A stretch of 64,000 bases of DNA from Streptomyces flavotricini (GTDB lineage Bacteria; Actinomycetota; Actinomycetes; Streptomycetales; Streptomycetaceae), in contig NZ_JAINUL010000001.1 of the NCBI RefSeq assembly GCF_020639365.1, positions 5,499,481-5,563,480 of the forward strand. The letters are read 5' to 3'. The notes under the pieces are model-generated. The model had not been told where the DNA came from. It ran no database searches and worked only from the letters and a program-made list of their open reading frames with translations. Shown piece after piece: positions 34,607-42,211 of the stretch. Every line of letters begins with the position of its first letter. Position 1 is the first letter of the stretch. The position numbers and the translations under genes were made by a program.

Positions 34607-36060
34607 TGGCGACGAACTTTGAGGGCTACACGCACCAGCAGCTGCTTGCCATGATCGCTTCTCTTGATGCGGAGACGGTCAAGACCCGCGGCACGCAGTT
34701 GACGGAGGCGGCCAAGACGATCAAGGAGATCGGCGAGAGCCTCAAGAAGCACCGTGTGAAGGGCTGGGAGGGCGAGGCCGCCACGGCCTTCGAGAACTGG
34801 GTCGGCCAGACGGGCAGCGCGACGCTGCGGCTGGGCGACTACAGCGAGGCCGGCGGCAAGTGGATGACCGAGGCCGCGCAGACCATGGTCGAGGTCAAGA
34901 AGAACATGCCGGCGTACGACGCGGACGCCGCGGCCAACCTCAAGGCGGCCCACGACTTCCACAACGACCCGGACGCCCAGAAGATGGGCCAGGAGGCCCA
35001 CGCGAAGCTGAGCGGCGACCACCAGAAGGCGGTCGACGCCCTGACGAAGCTGGCCGGCTCGTACGACCAGTCGACGACGCAGATGGGCAAGGCGGAAATC
35101 CCGACGTTCCCGCCGCCGCCGGGGGCGTTTGACCCGCCGAAGGTCGACAGTGGGCAGGACCTCTCGCGCGACGGCGGCGGGTACGGAACCGGTTCAGGGT
35201 CCGGGAGTTCCTCGTACGGTGCCTCCGCACCGCGAGCCGGAGGATCCCCGAACGAACCCGGATTGACCCCTGGCCACCAGTCGGAGACCACTCCGCCTCC
35301 AACGACCGGACCGGTACCCGTTCCGGGGCTGCCGGACCGCGACGTGGACGTAGACCTCGACCACGTCGCGACGCTCCCCGACAAGACGCTTCCTCCGGTC
35401 ACGGGTTTGCCCAGCAGCCCGGTCCCGGGCCCGGGACCGAGTGGTGGCCCCCTGCCCGGACCCGTTGCTCCCATCGCGCTCCCTCCCATCGGTCCGCCGA
35501 ACCCGTCCGGCGGCGGACCCGGCGGTAAGTTCCAGGTAACGACCCCTCCCCTCGGTAAGGTCGGTGGCACTGGCGGCCTGCTGCCGCGCGACACGGGGAT
35601 CATGGGCGGTCGCCCGGTGACCACCAATGGCCCCAGTGCGGGTATCCCGCGTGGCACGGTGATCGGCCAGGAAGGTGGCGGCCAGCAGGGACTCGGCCGC
35701 GGCATGGGGGGCGGAATGCATCCCGGAGGTGGGGGCGGTCCCCACGGCGGTGGCCCGGGTGGTTCCGCGATGGGTCGTAGGCTCGCCATGGAGCCCGGCG
35801 GTGTTGTCGGCGGGCGTCAGTCCGCCGCGATCGGCCGTCCGACCACGGGAGGCCAGCCGTTCACGCAGGGTGGATCGGGCCTGGTGCGCAATGGTTCCGG
35901 AGCTGGTTCGGCACGCGGTGCCATGGGGCATGCGGGTGCGGGCATCCACGCTCCGGGTAACCGGCGCGACCAGCAGGGGGGCGAGCGCCCCGATTACCTG
36001 GCCGAGGACGAAGAGACCTGGCAGGGCAACGACCGTGTTGTTCCGCCGGTGATCGACTGA
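34606..36060 (+). CDS. WXG100/PPE-like protein with a long Pro/Gly-rich tail
   Basis: 484 aa. Residues 1-165 are helical with the WXG turn at W54-E55-G56 (KGWEGEAATAFENWVG), the hallmark of type VII secretion substrates. Residues about 170-484 are a low-complexity Pro/Gly/Ser tail with no predicted fold, as in PPE proteins. It overlaps the preceding stop by one base (TGATG) and is followed by two mycosin genes, the proteases that process such substrates. The last third of the gene uses more A/T in third positions than the window average. Confidence 0.82.
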   Translation: MATNFEGYTHQQLLAMIASLDAETVKTRGTQLTEAAKTIKEIGESLKKHRVKGWEGEAATAFENWVGQTGSATLRLGDYSEAGGKWMTEAAQTMVEVKKNMPAYDADAAANLKAAHDFHNDPDAQKMGQEAHAKLSGDHQKAVDALTKLAGSYDQSTTQMGKAEIPTFPPPPGAFDPPKVDSGQDLSRDGGGYGTGSGSGSSSYGASAPRAGGSPNEPGLTPGHQSETTPPPTTGPVPVPGLPDRDVDVDLDHVATLPDKTLPPVTGLPSSPVPGPGPSGGPLPGPVAPIALPPIGPPNPSGGGPGGKFQVTTPPLGKVGGTGGLLPRDTGIMGGRPVTTNGPSAGIPRGTVIGQEGGGQQGLGRGMGGGMHPGGGGGPHGGGPGGSAMGRRLAMEPGGVVGGRQSAAIGRPTTGGQPFTQGGSGLVRNGSGAGSARGAMGHAGAGIHAPGNRRDQQGGERPDYLAEDEETWQGNDRVVPPVID

Positions 36061-36081
36061 GTAGAACGGACGTTGCACGGG

Positions 36082-37257
36082 ATGCGCATTCGCAAGGCGA
36101 CCGCGGCCCTGGTTGGCCTCCTGCTGGCCGGGGTCGCCGCGACCCCGGCCCAGGCGGCGACCATTCGGTCGCAGCAATGGCATCTCGACGCCATGAAGGC
36201 CGACGACATCTGGAAGATCAGTACCGGCAAGGGTGTCACGGTCGCCGTCATTGACAGCGGCGTGGGCTCCGTTCCCGAGCTTGAGGGGCAGGTTCTCCCC
36301 GGCAAGGACTACGCGAAGACGTACGACGGGTCGTACGAGGGGAACGAGCGTAACGACTATGACAACCACGGCACGACCATGGCTGCGTTGATCGCGGGTA
36401 CGGGAAAGCACCCGAGCGGTGATGGGGCATTCGGGCTGGCGCCGGGGGCCAAGATTCTGCCGATCCGAGTACCGCACGAGTTCAACTCGACCAGGCCCAT
36501 TTGGACCCAGGCGATTCGGTATGCGGCGGACTCGGAAGCCAAGGTCATCAACATTTCCATGGCGACGGAGCAGGATGACCCGGGGCGGCTTGATGCCGTG
36601 AAGTACGCCCTGTCCAAGGGGAAACTGATCTTTGCTGGCGTAGGCAACGATGGGGAGTCGACGAACAAGGTTCTCTACCCTGCCGCTACGCCAGGCGTTG
36701 TGGGTGTCGCCGCCGTTGACCCTAACGGCGAAGCTACAAAGGAGTCGCAGCACGGTCCCCAGGTCGACATGTCTGCACCTGGTGTTGACATCGTTACAGC
36801 CTGTGGCGGCAAGACGGGCGTATGCAAGAACCACGGCTCAAGCGACGCCACTGCCCTTGCTTCCGCGTCGGCAGCCCTGTTGTGGTCCGCTCACCCGGAA
36901 TGGACGAACAACCAGGTGCTCCGGGTTCTGTTGAACACTGCGGGTAAGCCCGTCGACGGCGCGGAGCGCAATAACGGCGTCGGCTACGGCGTAGTCCGAC
37001 CCAAGATCGCGCTGCCCACTCCCGGTGACCCCGGTCCGGCGGATGTTTTCCCGCTGCCCGACCTGGCCGCCGCGGCCAAGAACGCCTCGCCCTCCAGCGA
37101 CGGCAAGGCACCCGACTCGGCGGCTCCGAAGCCGGCGCCGCAGGCCGAGGCGAAGAAGAGCGGCAGCAGTCTTCTCTGGATCGGGCTCGGGCTCGGTGCC
37201 TGCGTGCTCATCGGCGGAGCCGTGACGGCAGTCGTCGTGCGGCGCCGGAACGCCTGA
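36082..37257 (+). CDS. Mycosin-like subtilisin (type VII secretion-associated S8 protease) 1
   Basis: 391 aa. A signal peptide with AQA cleavage site, then an S8 domain with catalytic Asp58 (VIDSGV), His96 (DNHGT) and Ser254 (GSSDATALASASA). A Pro-rich linker and one C-terminal transmembrane helix (about 360-382) with RRRNA follow: the MycP architecture, with the protease outside. The serine motif is GSS rather than GTS. Third-position A/T is clearly higher than in neighbouring genes. ATG 36082 was chosen; TTG 36073 is an alternative. It is nine bases from mycosin 2, a tandem paralog. Confidence 0.88.
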   Translation: MRIRKATAALVGLLLAGVAATPAQAATIRSQQWHLDAMKADDIWKISTGKGVTVAVIDSGVGSVPELEGQVLPGKDYAKTYDGSYEGNERNDYDNHGTTMAALIAGTGKHPSGDGAFGLAPGAKILPIRVPHEFNSTRPIWTQAIRYAADSEAKVINISMATEQDDPGRLDAVKYALSKGKLIFAGVGNDGESTNKVLYPAATPGVVGVAAVDPNGEATKESQHGPQVDMSAPGVDIVTACGGKTGVCKNHGSSDATALASASAALLWSAHPEWTNNQVLRVLLNTAGKPVDGAERNNGVGYGVVRPKIALPTPGDPGPADVFPLPDLAAAAKNASPSSDGKAPDSAAPKPAPQAEAKKSGSSLLWIGLGLGACVLIGGAVTAVVVRRRNA

Positions 37258-37266
37258 CGGCGGTCC

Positions 37267-38577
37267 GTGCGGCCGCGTCGGACGACCTCGGCCCTGGTCG
37301 GCCTCCTGCTGGCCGGGGTCGCCGCGGCTCCGGCCGCCCACGCCCAAGCCCACACGGCTCGGCCGGAGCAGTGGCATCTCGATGCCATGAAGGCCCCGGA
37401 CATCTGGAGACTCGGCACCGGCCGGGGCGTCACCGTCGCAGTCATCGACACCGGCGTCGCCAGGATCCCCGAGCTCGACGGCCAAGTCGTCCGGGGCAAG
37501 GACTTCTCCCACGGCTACGAGGGCGACGAACGCACCGACTACGGCCATCACGGCACCGGCATCGCCGCCCTGATCGCCGGCACGGGCAAGCGTCCGTCCG
37601 GTGGCGGGGCGTTCGGGCTGGCACCCGGGGCCAAGATCCTTCCGCTCCGCGTCTCGGAGGGCGGAGGGAACCTCCGCCTCCATCAGTCGATCGCCGAGGC
37701 GATCCGCTTCGCCGCGGACTCGGAAGCCAAGGTCTTGAACATCTCCTTCGGCGGACCGGGCAGGAGCGCGGAACTCGACGCCGCCGTCCGGTACGCGCTG
37801 GACCACGGCAAGCTCGTCTTCTCCTCCGTCGGCAACGACGGGGAGGGGCCCAACGAGGTCATGTACCCCTCGGGCTCACCCGGAGTGGTCGGCGTCTCCG
37901 CCGTCGACCCGGACGGTGCCGCCACCCAGGAGTCCCAGCACGGCCCTCAGGTGGACCTGTCCGCCCCCGGCGTCGACATCGCCACCGGCTGCGCCGATGA
38001 GTCCGAGTCCGGGTTCGAGCCGTATCCCGACTCAGGCCCCGGCGCGGGCCCTGACTCCGGCGCGGGCCCTGACTCCGGCTCCGGCTCCGGATCCGGCTCC
38101 GACCCCGACCCCGGCCCCGACCCCGGCCCCGGTCTCTGCGTCAGCCACGGCACCAGCGAGGCCACCGCCCTCGCCTCCGCCTCCGCCGCGCTGCTCTGGT
38201 CCGCCCATCCCGACTGGACCAACAACCAGATACTCCGCGTCCTGCTGAACACGGCCGACAAGCCGGACCCCGTCCACGGCGTCCGGCACAACGACCGTCT
38301 CGGCTACGGAGCGGTCAGCCCGGTCAGCGCGCTGACCACCCCCGGTGACCCCGGCCCCGCGGACGTCTACCCGCTCCCCGACCTCGTCGCGGCCGACGGG
38401 CTACCATCTCCAGCCCCGGGCCGGTTCGGACCCGTACCAGCCCCAGTACCCGCGTCGCACGTACAGAACGAGACGAGCCGAGAAGGGCTCCTTCCCTGGG
38501 TCGTCCTCGGGATGGGAGCCTGCCTGCTCGTGGCCGGGGCCGTAACCACAGGCGCACATCAGCGTGTTAGAGGCTGA
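37267..38577 (+). CDS. Mycosin-like subtilisin 2 with an Asp/Gly/Pro repeat insert
   Basis: 436 aa from GTG, paralog of the preceding gene: signal peptide, Asp61, His95 (HHGT), Ser297 (HGTSEATALAS), linker and C-terminal transmembrane helix. Between the His and Ser motifs, after GCADE, it carries about 45 extra residues of DSGPGAGPDSG / DPDPGPDPGP repeats in a surface loop bounded by two Cys. Mycosin 1 has a short Cys-bounded loop in the same place. Codon use is normal high-GC, unlike mycosin 1. Confidence 0.88.
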   Translation: MRPRRTTSALVGLLLAGVAAAPAAHAQAHTARPEQWHLDAMKAPDIWRLGTGRGVTVAVIDTGVARIPELDGQVVRGKDFSHGYEGDERTDYGHHGTGIAALIAGTGKRPSGGGAFGLAPGAKILPLRVSEGGGNLRLHQSIAEAIRFAADSEAKVLNISFGGPGRSAELDAAVRYALDHGKLVFSSVGNDGEGPNEVMYPSGSPGVVGVSAVDPDGAATQESQHGPQVDLSAPGVDIATGCADESESGFEPYPDSGPGAGPDSGAGPDSGSGSGSGSDPDPGPDPGPGLCVSHGTSEATALASASAALLWSAHPDWTNNQILRVLLNTADKPDPVHGVRHNDRLGYGAVSPVSALTTPGDPGPADVYPLPDLVAADGLPSPAPGRFGPVPAPVPASHVQNETSREGLLPWVVLGMGACLLVAGAVTTGAHQRVRG

Positions 38578-38581
38578 TGTG
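38555..38581. terminator. Intercistronic hairpin at the end of mycosin 2
   Basis: CACATCAGC (38555-38563) and GCTGATGTG (38573-38581) form a 9-bp stem with a nine-base loop spanning the mycosin 2 stop codon. It may attenuate or process the mRNA between the mycosins and the downstream three genes, not necessarily terminate it. Confidence 0.4.
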
Positions 38582-38602
38582 ACACAAGGAGGAAAGCACG
38601 CG

Positions 38603-39025
38603 ATGTCGTTCGACGAGGAATGGTCGGCGGCGCGCGCCACGGCCGCCGCCAACGTCTCCATGCGGCTCAACCACGTACCGGTCGAGCCCGGCGGCGGTGG
38701 TGGCGGGGACCTGGAGCTCAACCAGGACCACATCGGCGCCATCGGCACCGAGGCCTACAAGCTGCACTCGCGCCTCCAGACGGACGGCAGGCACGCCGCC
38801 ACCGCCACCGGCGAGGCCGCCGGAGCGCTCACGAAGGAGAGCTTCGCCAGCGGCGCGGCGCTGCTGAAGCTCAACACCACGTGGGAGAGCCAGGTGAAGA
38901 CCCTCGTGGCCGCCTGCGCGAACATCTCGAACGGCCTGAACTACTCGGTCAAGTCTCATGCCATGGACGAGCAGCAGTTGCACGCCGACTTCACCACGTC
39001 CGCGATCGACAAGTACCTCAAGTAG
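38603..39025 (+). CDS. Small helical WXG100-like protein, candidate partner of the 770-aa protein
   Basis: 140 aa from ATG 38603, which has an excellent AAGGAGG site; in-frame GTGs upstream are less likely. The second half is a helical hairpin (GTEAYKLHSRLQTDGRHAA; SGAALLKLNTTWESQVKTL) with a W94-E-S turn resembling WXG. No signal peptide or membrane helix is present. It sits 11 bases before the large WXG-like gene. By analogy with the small chaperones encoded before LXG toxins it may be its partner. Not recognised as a named family. Confidence 0.65.
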   Translation: MSFDEEWSAARATAAANVSMRLNHVPVEPGGGGGGDLELNQDHIGAIGTEAYKLHSRLQTDGRHAATATGEAAGALTKESFASGAALLKLNTTWESQVKTLVAACANISNGLNYSVKSHAMDEQQLHADFTTSAIDKYLK

Positions 39026-39036
39026 GCGGCGCTCAC

Positions 39037-41349
39037 ATGCTGACGTACGAGAACGTGATGAACGCGCCCCTGGACAAGCTCCAGACGGCGGTCACGGACT
39101 GGAAGGCCATGGCCGACAAGCTGGACGAGATGGCCGAGGCCGCTCGCAACGGCATGAAGGGCAAGGCCGACAAGGCCGAGTGGAGCGGGGTCACCGCGGG
39201 CGTCGGGCGGGCGTTCGTCGACAAGACGGCCAAGGAGTTCGAGGACGCGGCCAAGGAGGCCAAGGGCGTCCACCAGCTCCTCAGCGACGGGCACACCACC
39301 CTCAAGACGGCCCGGGACGCACTCAAGAAGGCGGCGGACGAGGAGATCCCGGCCGCCGGGTTCCGCGTGGACACAGCCGGCAAGGTCTCGATCGTTCCGA
39401 TGGACGCGAAGACCGAGTACGCGGCGCGGCACGATCCGGACTACGCCGAGTTCAAGCGCAAGCAGGAGGAGAACCGCAAGGCCTGGCAGGCGAGGGTGGA
39501 CCGGCTCGTCGAGGACTGCGCGGACGCCGACGACTCCCTGGTCCGTGCACTGCGCGCGAACGTCCCGGACGACCACGACTTCACCGCGCCGAAGTACACC
39601 ACCCTGGACGGCGAACAGGCCGACCGGGCGGCCGAGCTGATGAAGAAGCTCAGCAAGGAGCCGGGCGGCGTGGCCCGCGACCCCGAGGCCTTGCGCGAGC
39701 TGGAGGACCTGCTCGACGACAATCGCGACGAAGCCGACTTCTCGACGGACTTCTACCGCAAGCTCGGCCCCGACGGCACGCTCGAGGCGTACGCGAAGCT
39801 GTCCATCGACGCCTCCACCCTGGGCGAGGCCGGCAAGGACCGCCTGGCGATGGTCGGCAACATCCAGAACGACATGGGCGCGATGCTGGGGCTCGCCACG
39901 CAGAAGAGCTCGCCCCACCACCTGGACGCGGCGTGGACGACCGGTCTGATGAAGGCCGGTCGCAAGGAGATGCAGGTCACCGGAGACCTGACCAGCAAGA
40001 TCTACGGTTACCAGGCGCTGGGCGCGCTGCTCCATGAGGGCAAGTACGACAAGGACTTCCTGACCTCGGTCGGCCGGGACATGGTCGCGTTCGACCGCGA
40101 GAACCCGAAGGCCTGGGAGCACGGCGCTCCGTACGACCCGAAGACGGTGCTCAGCCAGGGCAAGGACGGCAGCCGGGGCTTCTACCCGCTGACGGGACTG
40201 ATGGACGCGATGGCCCACAACCCGGACGCGGCGACGGCCTTCTTCAACGAGCCGGTCCGCCAGGACAGCAACGGCGACGGCATCGTCACGACGGCCGACA
40301 AGGTCGTCGCCGGCCAGCACGGCAAGGCTCAGGGCATGGTCGACTACATGCTCGACAAGGAGTCGTGGGCCGACGCCTTCGACCGCTCGCCCAGCCACCC
40401 CTACGGCGAAGCGGGCCCGGCCCAGGAGGCCCTCGGTGGCGCTCTCGAAGCGGCCGTCTCGGGCCGCGTCCCGGGCGACGAGGACGCGAAGCCCGTCCCG
40501 CACACCAAGGAAATGACGTCGATCATGGAACGCGTCGTCGAGAAGATCGGCGACAAGCCAGAGCTGGTCACCGGGAAGCTCGGCGAGGACGGCAGCGATC
40601 CCTTGAAGGGGCTGTCGGCGCACTTCGGCCAGATGGCCGCCGAGTACATGCCCGACATCCAGGCCTCGGCGGAGAACGGCAGCGGGATGATCAAGGCCAA
40701 CGGAGTGATGGCCGAGTTCCACAAGGCCGACATGGCTGCCTTCATCGGAGCGGTGGGCCGGGACCCGGATGCGTACGGTGCCATGACCGCCTCCCAGCGC
40801 GCCTTCACGACCACGCTCGTCAATGACGTCATCGCGCATCGCGCCGAGTACGACGACGTGGACGCGGCGATCAAGAGCGCTGTCCACCCGGGCGGCCAGA
40901 TCGCGGGCATTCTGTCCGAGGCGAGGGCCGAGGGCACGTTCGCCGAGAACGGCCACACGAAGGAGGAGTACGTAAAGGGCGTCGAGGACAACGCGAAGTG
41001 GGTCAACCGCGCCATCAGCGCGGCGGGCGGCAAGTACCTGGAGATGGTCCCCCTGGCCGGGGACGTCGTCGAGTGGCTCCAGGAGGACATCACGGAAGGC
41101 GTCGTCGAGCGGGCTACGAAGGACAAGGCCGAGAAGATCGGCGAGGCCGACCACAAGGCGGTGATCGACTACACGGATGCTCAGACGGAGGCCGGGTTGT
41201 CGGCAGCGCAGTCGGTCCGGAAGGCGGCTGAGGGAACCGGTATGACCCAGCGGACCATTGACGCCCTCGCCGGTGTCGCCTCGACCGAGACCGCGAACGC
41301 CCATGCCGTCGGCCGAGGCCAGGTCGCGACGTCCAACGGCGGTTCCTGA
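39037..41349 (+). CDS. 770-aa protein with WXG-like N-terminal domain, candidate type VII effector
   Basis: Unrecognised large protein, strongly helical and charged. Residues 1-105 form a helical hairpin with W49-S-G51 at the turn (KAEWSGVTAGVGRAF), like WXG100/LXG domains. Residues 130-700 are a unique helical region with no catalytic motif I can name. Near 680-700 GGKYLEMVPLAGDVVEW is amphipathic. DSNGDGIVTTADK near 410 resembles a dockerin/EF-hand calcium loop. There is no signal peptide, which fits type VII export. It overlaps a lipoprotein gene by one base (TGATG). It could be a secreted structural protein or a toxin. Confidence 0.65.
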   Translation: MLTYENVMNAPLDKLQTAVTDWKAMADKLDEMAEAARNGMKGKADKAEWSGVTAGVGRAFVDKTAKEFEDAAKEAKGVHQLLSDGHTTLKTARDALKKAADEEIPAAGFRVDTAGKVSIVPMDAKTEYAARHDPDYAEFKRKQEENRKAWQARVDRLVEDCADADDSLVRALRANVPDDHDFTAPKYTTLDGEQADRAAELMKKLSKEPGGVARDPEALRELEDLLDDNRDEADFSTDFYRKLGPDGTLEAYAKLSIDASTLGEAGKDRLAMVGNIQNDMGAMLGLATQKSSPHHLDAAWTTGLMKAGRKEMQVTGDLTSKIYGYQALGALLHEGKYDKDFLTSVGRDMVAFDRENPKAWEHGAPYDPKTVLSQGKDGSRGFYPLTGLMDAMAHNPDAATAFFNEPVRQDSNGDGIVTTADKVVAGQHGKAQGMVDYMLDKESWADAFDRSPSHPYGEAGPAQEALGGALEAAVSGRVPGDEDAKPVPHTKEMTSIMERVVEKIGDKPELVTGKLGEDGSDPLKGLSAHFGQMAAEYMPDIQASAENGSGMIKANGVMAEFHKADMAAFIGAVGRDPDAYGAMTASQRAFTTTLVNDVIAHRAEYDDVDAAIKSAVHPGGQIAGILSEARAEGTFAENGHTKEEYVKGVEDNAKWVNRAISAAGGKYLEMVPLAGDVVEWLQEDITEGVVERATKDKAEKIGEADHKAVIDYTDAQTEAGLSAAQSVRKAAEGTGMTQRTIDALAGVASTETANAHAVGRGQVATSNGGS

Positions 41350-41897
41350 TGCGCATCCGTCCGTCCGCCCTCGTGTCGATGGCTGCCGCCCCGATAGCCC
41401 TGGCCGTACTGACCGGCTGCTCCGAGGGGACTGAAACGGCTGCCCCGAAACTGCCCGAGCGCACGTGCTTCGGGGTCTTCTCCCGATCCGACCTGGGGCC
41501 CTTGGTGGGCAACGGCGAGGAGGTGAAGGAGACGGGGCCTGCCGACATGCAGCTGACCGCGGCGCGCCGGACCTCCACGTGCAGCGTCGACGTGGACGGC
41601 AGGGGCCGTTTCCTCGCCTCCGCGACGCGCCAGCCGCTGGAGCAGAGCTTCTTCTGGAACGCCGAGCTGATCAAGCCTGCAGCGGACACGCTGCCGATGG
41701 GAGACAAGGGCATCGTGTACGACACGGGCGCCCGGGTCCTCCTCATCTGCAAGGGGAGCCAGGACACCTTTCAGGTCGAGCTGTCGCTCAGCGGCTCCAC
41801 CGACCAGGTCGAGAAGGGCGGATCCCGCCCGTTGTTCACCCGGCTCATGAAGAAGTTCGTCGAGGCGGGCAAGCAGCAGACGCGGTGCGGGGTCTAG
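41349..41897 (+). CDS. Lipoprotein, candidate partner or immunity protein
   Basis: 182 aa. A lipoprotein signal peptide with lipobox LTGC (Cys24) puts it on the outer face of the membrane. The mature part has Cys at CFGVF, CSVDV, CKGS and CGV, perhaps two disulfides, and resembles small DUF3558-like lipoproteins, though this is not certain. Coupled by TGATG to the 770-aa gene, so the two are made together. A membrane-bound binding partner or immunity protein for a secreted effector is one explanation. Last gene of the operon. Confidence 0.75.
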   Translation: MRIRPSALVSMAAAPIALAVLTGCSEGTETAAPKLPERTCFGVFSRSDLGPLVGNGEEVKETGPADMQLTAARRTSTCSVDVDGRGRFLASATRQPLEQSFFWNAELIKPAADTLPMGDKGIVYDTGARVLLICKGSQDTFQVELSLSGSTDQVEKGGSRPLFTRLMKKFVEAGKQQTRCGV

Positions 41898-41921
41898 TCG
41901 GCACACCGCGCTGAGCACGGT

Positions 41922-41954
41922 GAAGGCCGCTCAGAGTGGTTCTGAGCGGCCTTC
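41922..41954. terminator. 14-bp hairpin ending the WXG100/mycosin operon
   Basis: Perfect arms 41922-41935 and 41941-41954 with a five-base loop. It lies between the lipoprotein stop and the 3-prime end of the convergent tRNA-Cys and can serve both. Confidence 0.8.
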
Positions 41955-41959
41955 GGGAG

Positions 41960-42031
41960 AAGCCGTGGCGGGAATTGAACCCGCGTGCCTCGCTTTGCAG
42001 GCGAGTCCCTCAACCACTCGGGCACACGGCT
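41960..42031 (-). tRNA. tRNA-Cys (anticodon GCA)
   Basis: Reverse strand: acceptor AGCCGTG pairs with CACGGCT, the D arm is CCC...GGG, the anticodon arm is CTCGC-CTGCAAA-GCGAG with GCA at 34-36, and the T arm is GCGGG-TTCAATT-CCCGC. The CCA is not encoded. It is convergent with the WXG100/mycosin operon. Confidence 0.93.
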
Positions 42032-42199
42032 GTGGGGTGGTGATGGATGTGACCGTACGGGCTGCCGACCCGGGTGGGGAAGGTGGGCGCGGGGGGTGCA
42101 ATGTGATTGCCATGTCGCGTTCACAGGGCGCCGGGACTAGGTCGGGGGGACCAGAAGGGATAGGTCCAATTGACAGGGGCGTAGCCGGGGATTGGGGCT

Positions 42200-42205
42200 T
42201 ACCCT
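42200..42205 (+). promoter_or_regulatory. Candidate -10 (TACCCT) for a leaderless MFS mRNA
   Basis: TACCCT ends six bases before the ATG at 42212. A TTGACA lies at 42170-42175, but the 24-base gap is too long for it to be the matching -35. Confidence 0.45.
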
Positions 42206-42211
42206 GGGGCG

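Noticed and set aside
33950..42031. The WXG100/mycosin operon as an integrative element at tRNA-Cys
   Set aside because: No integrase, excisionase or repeat of the tRNA 3-prime end was found at the other side of the block.
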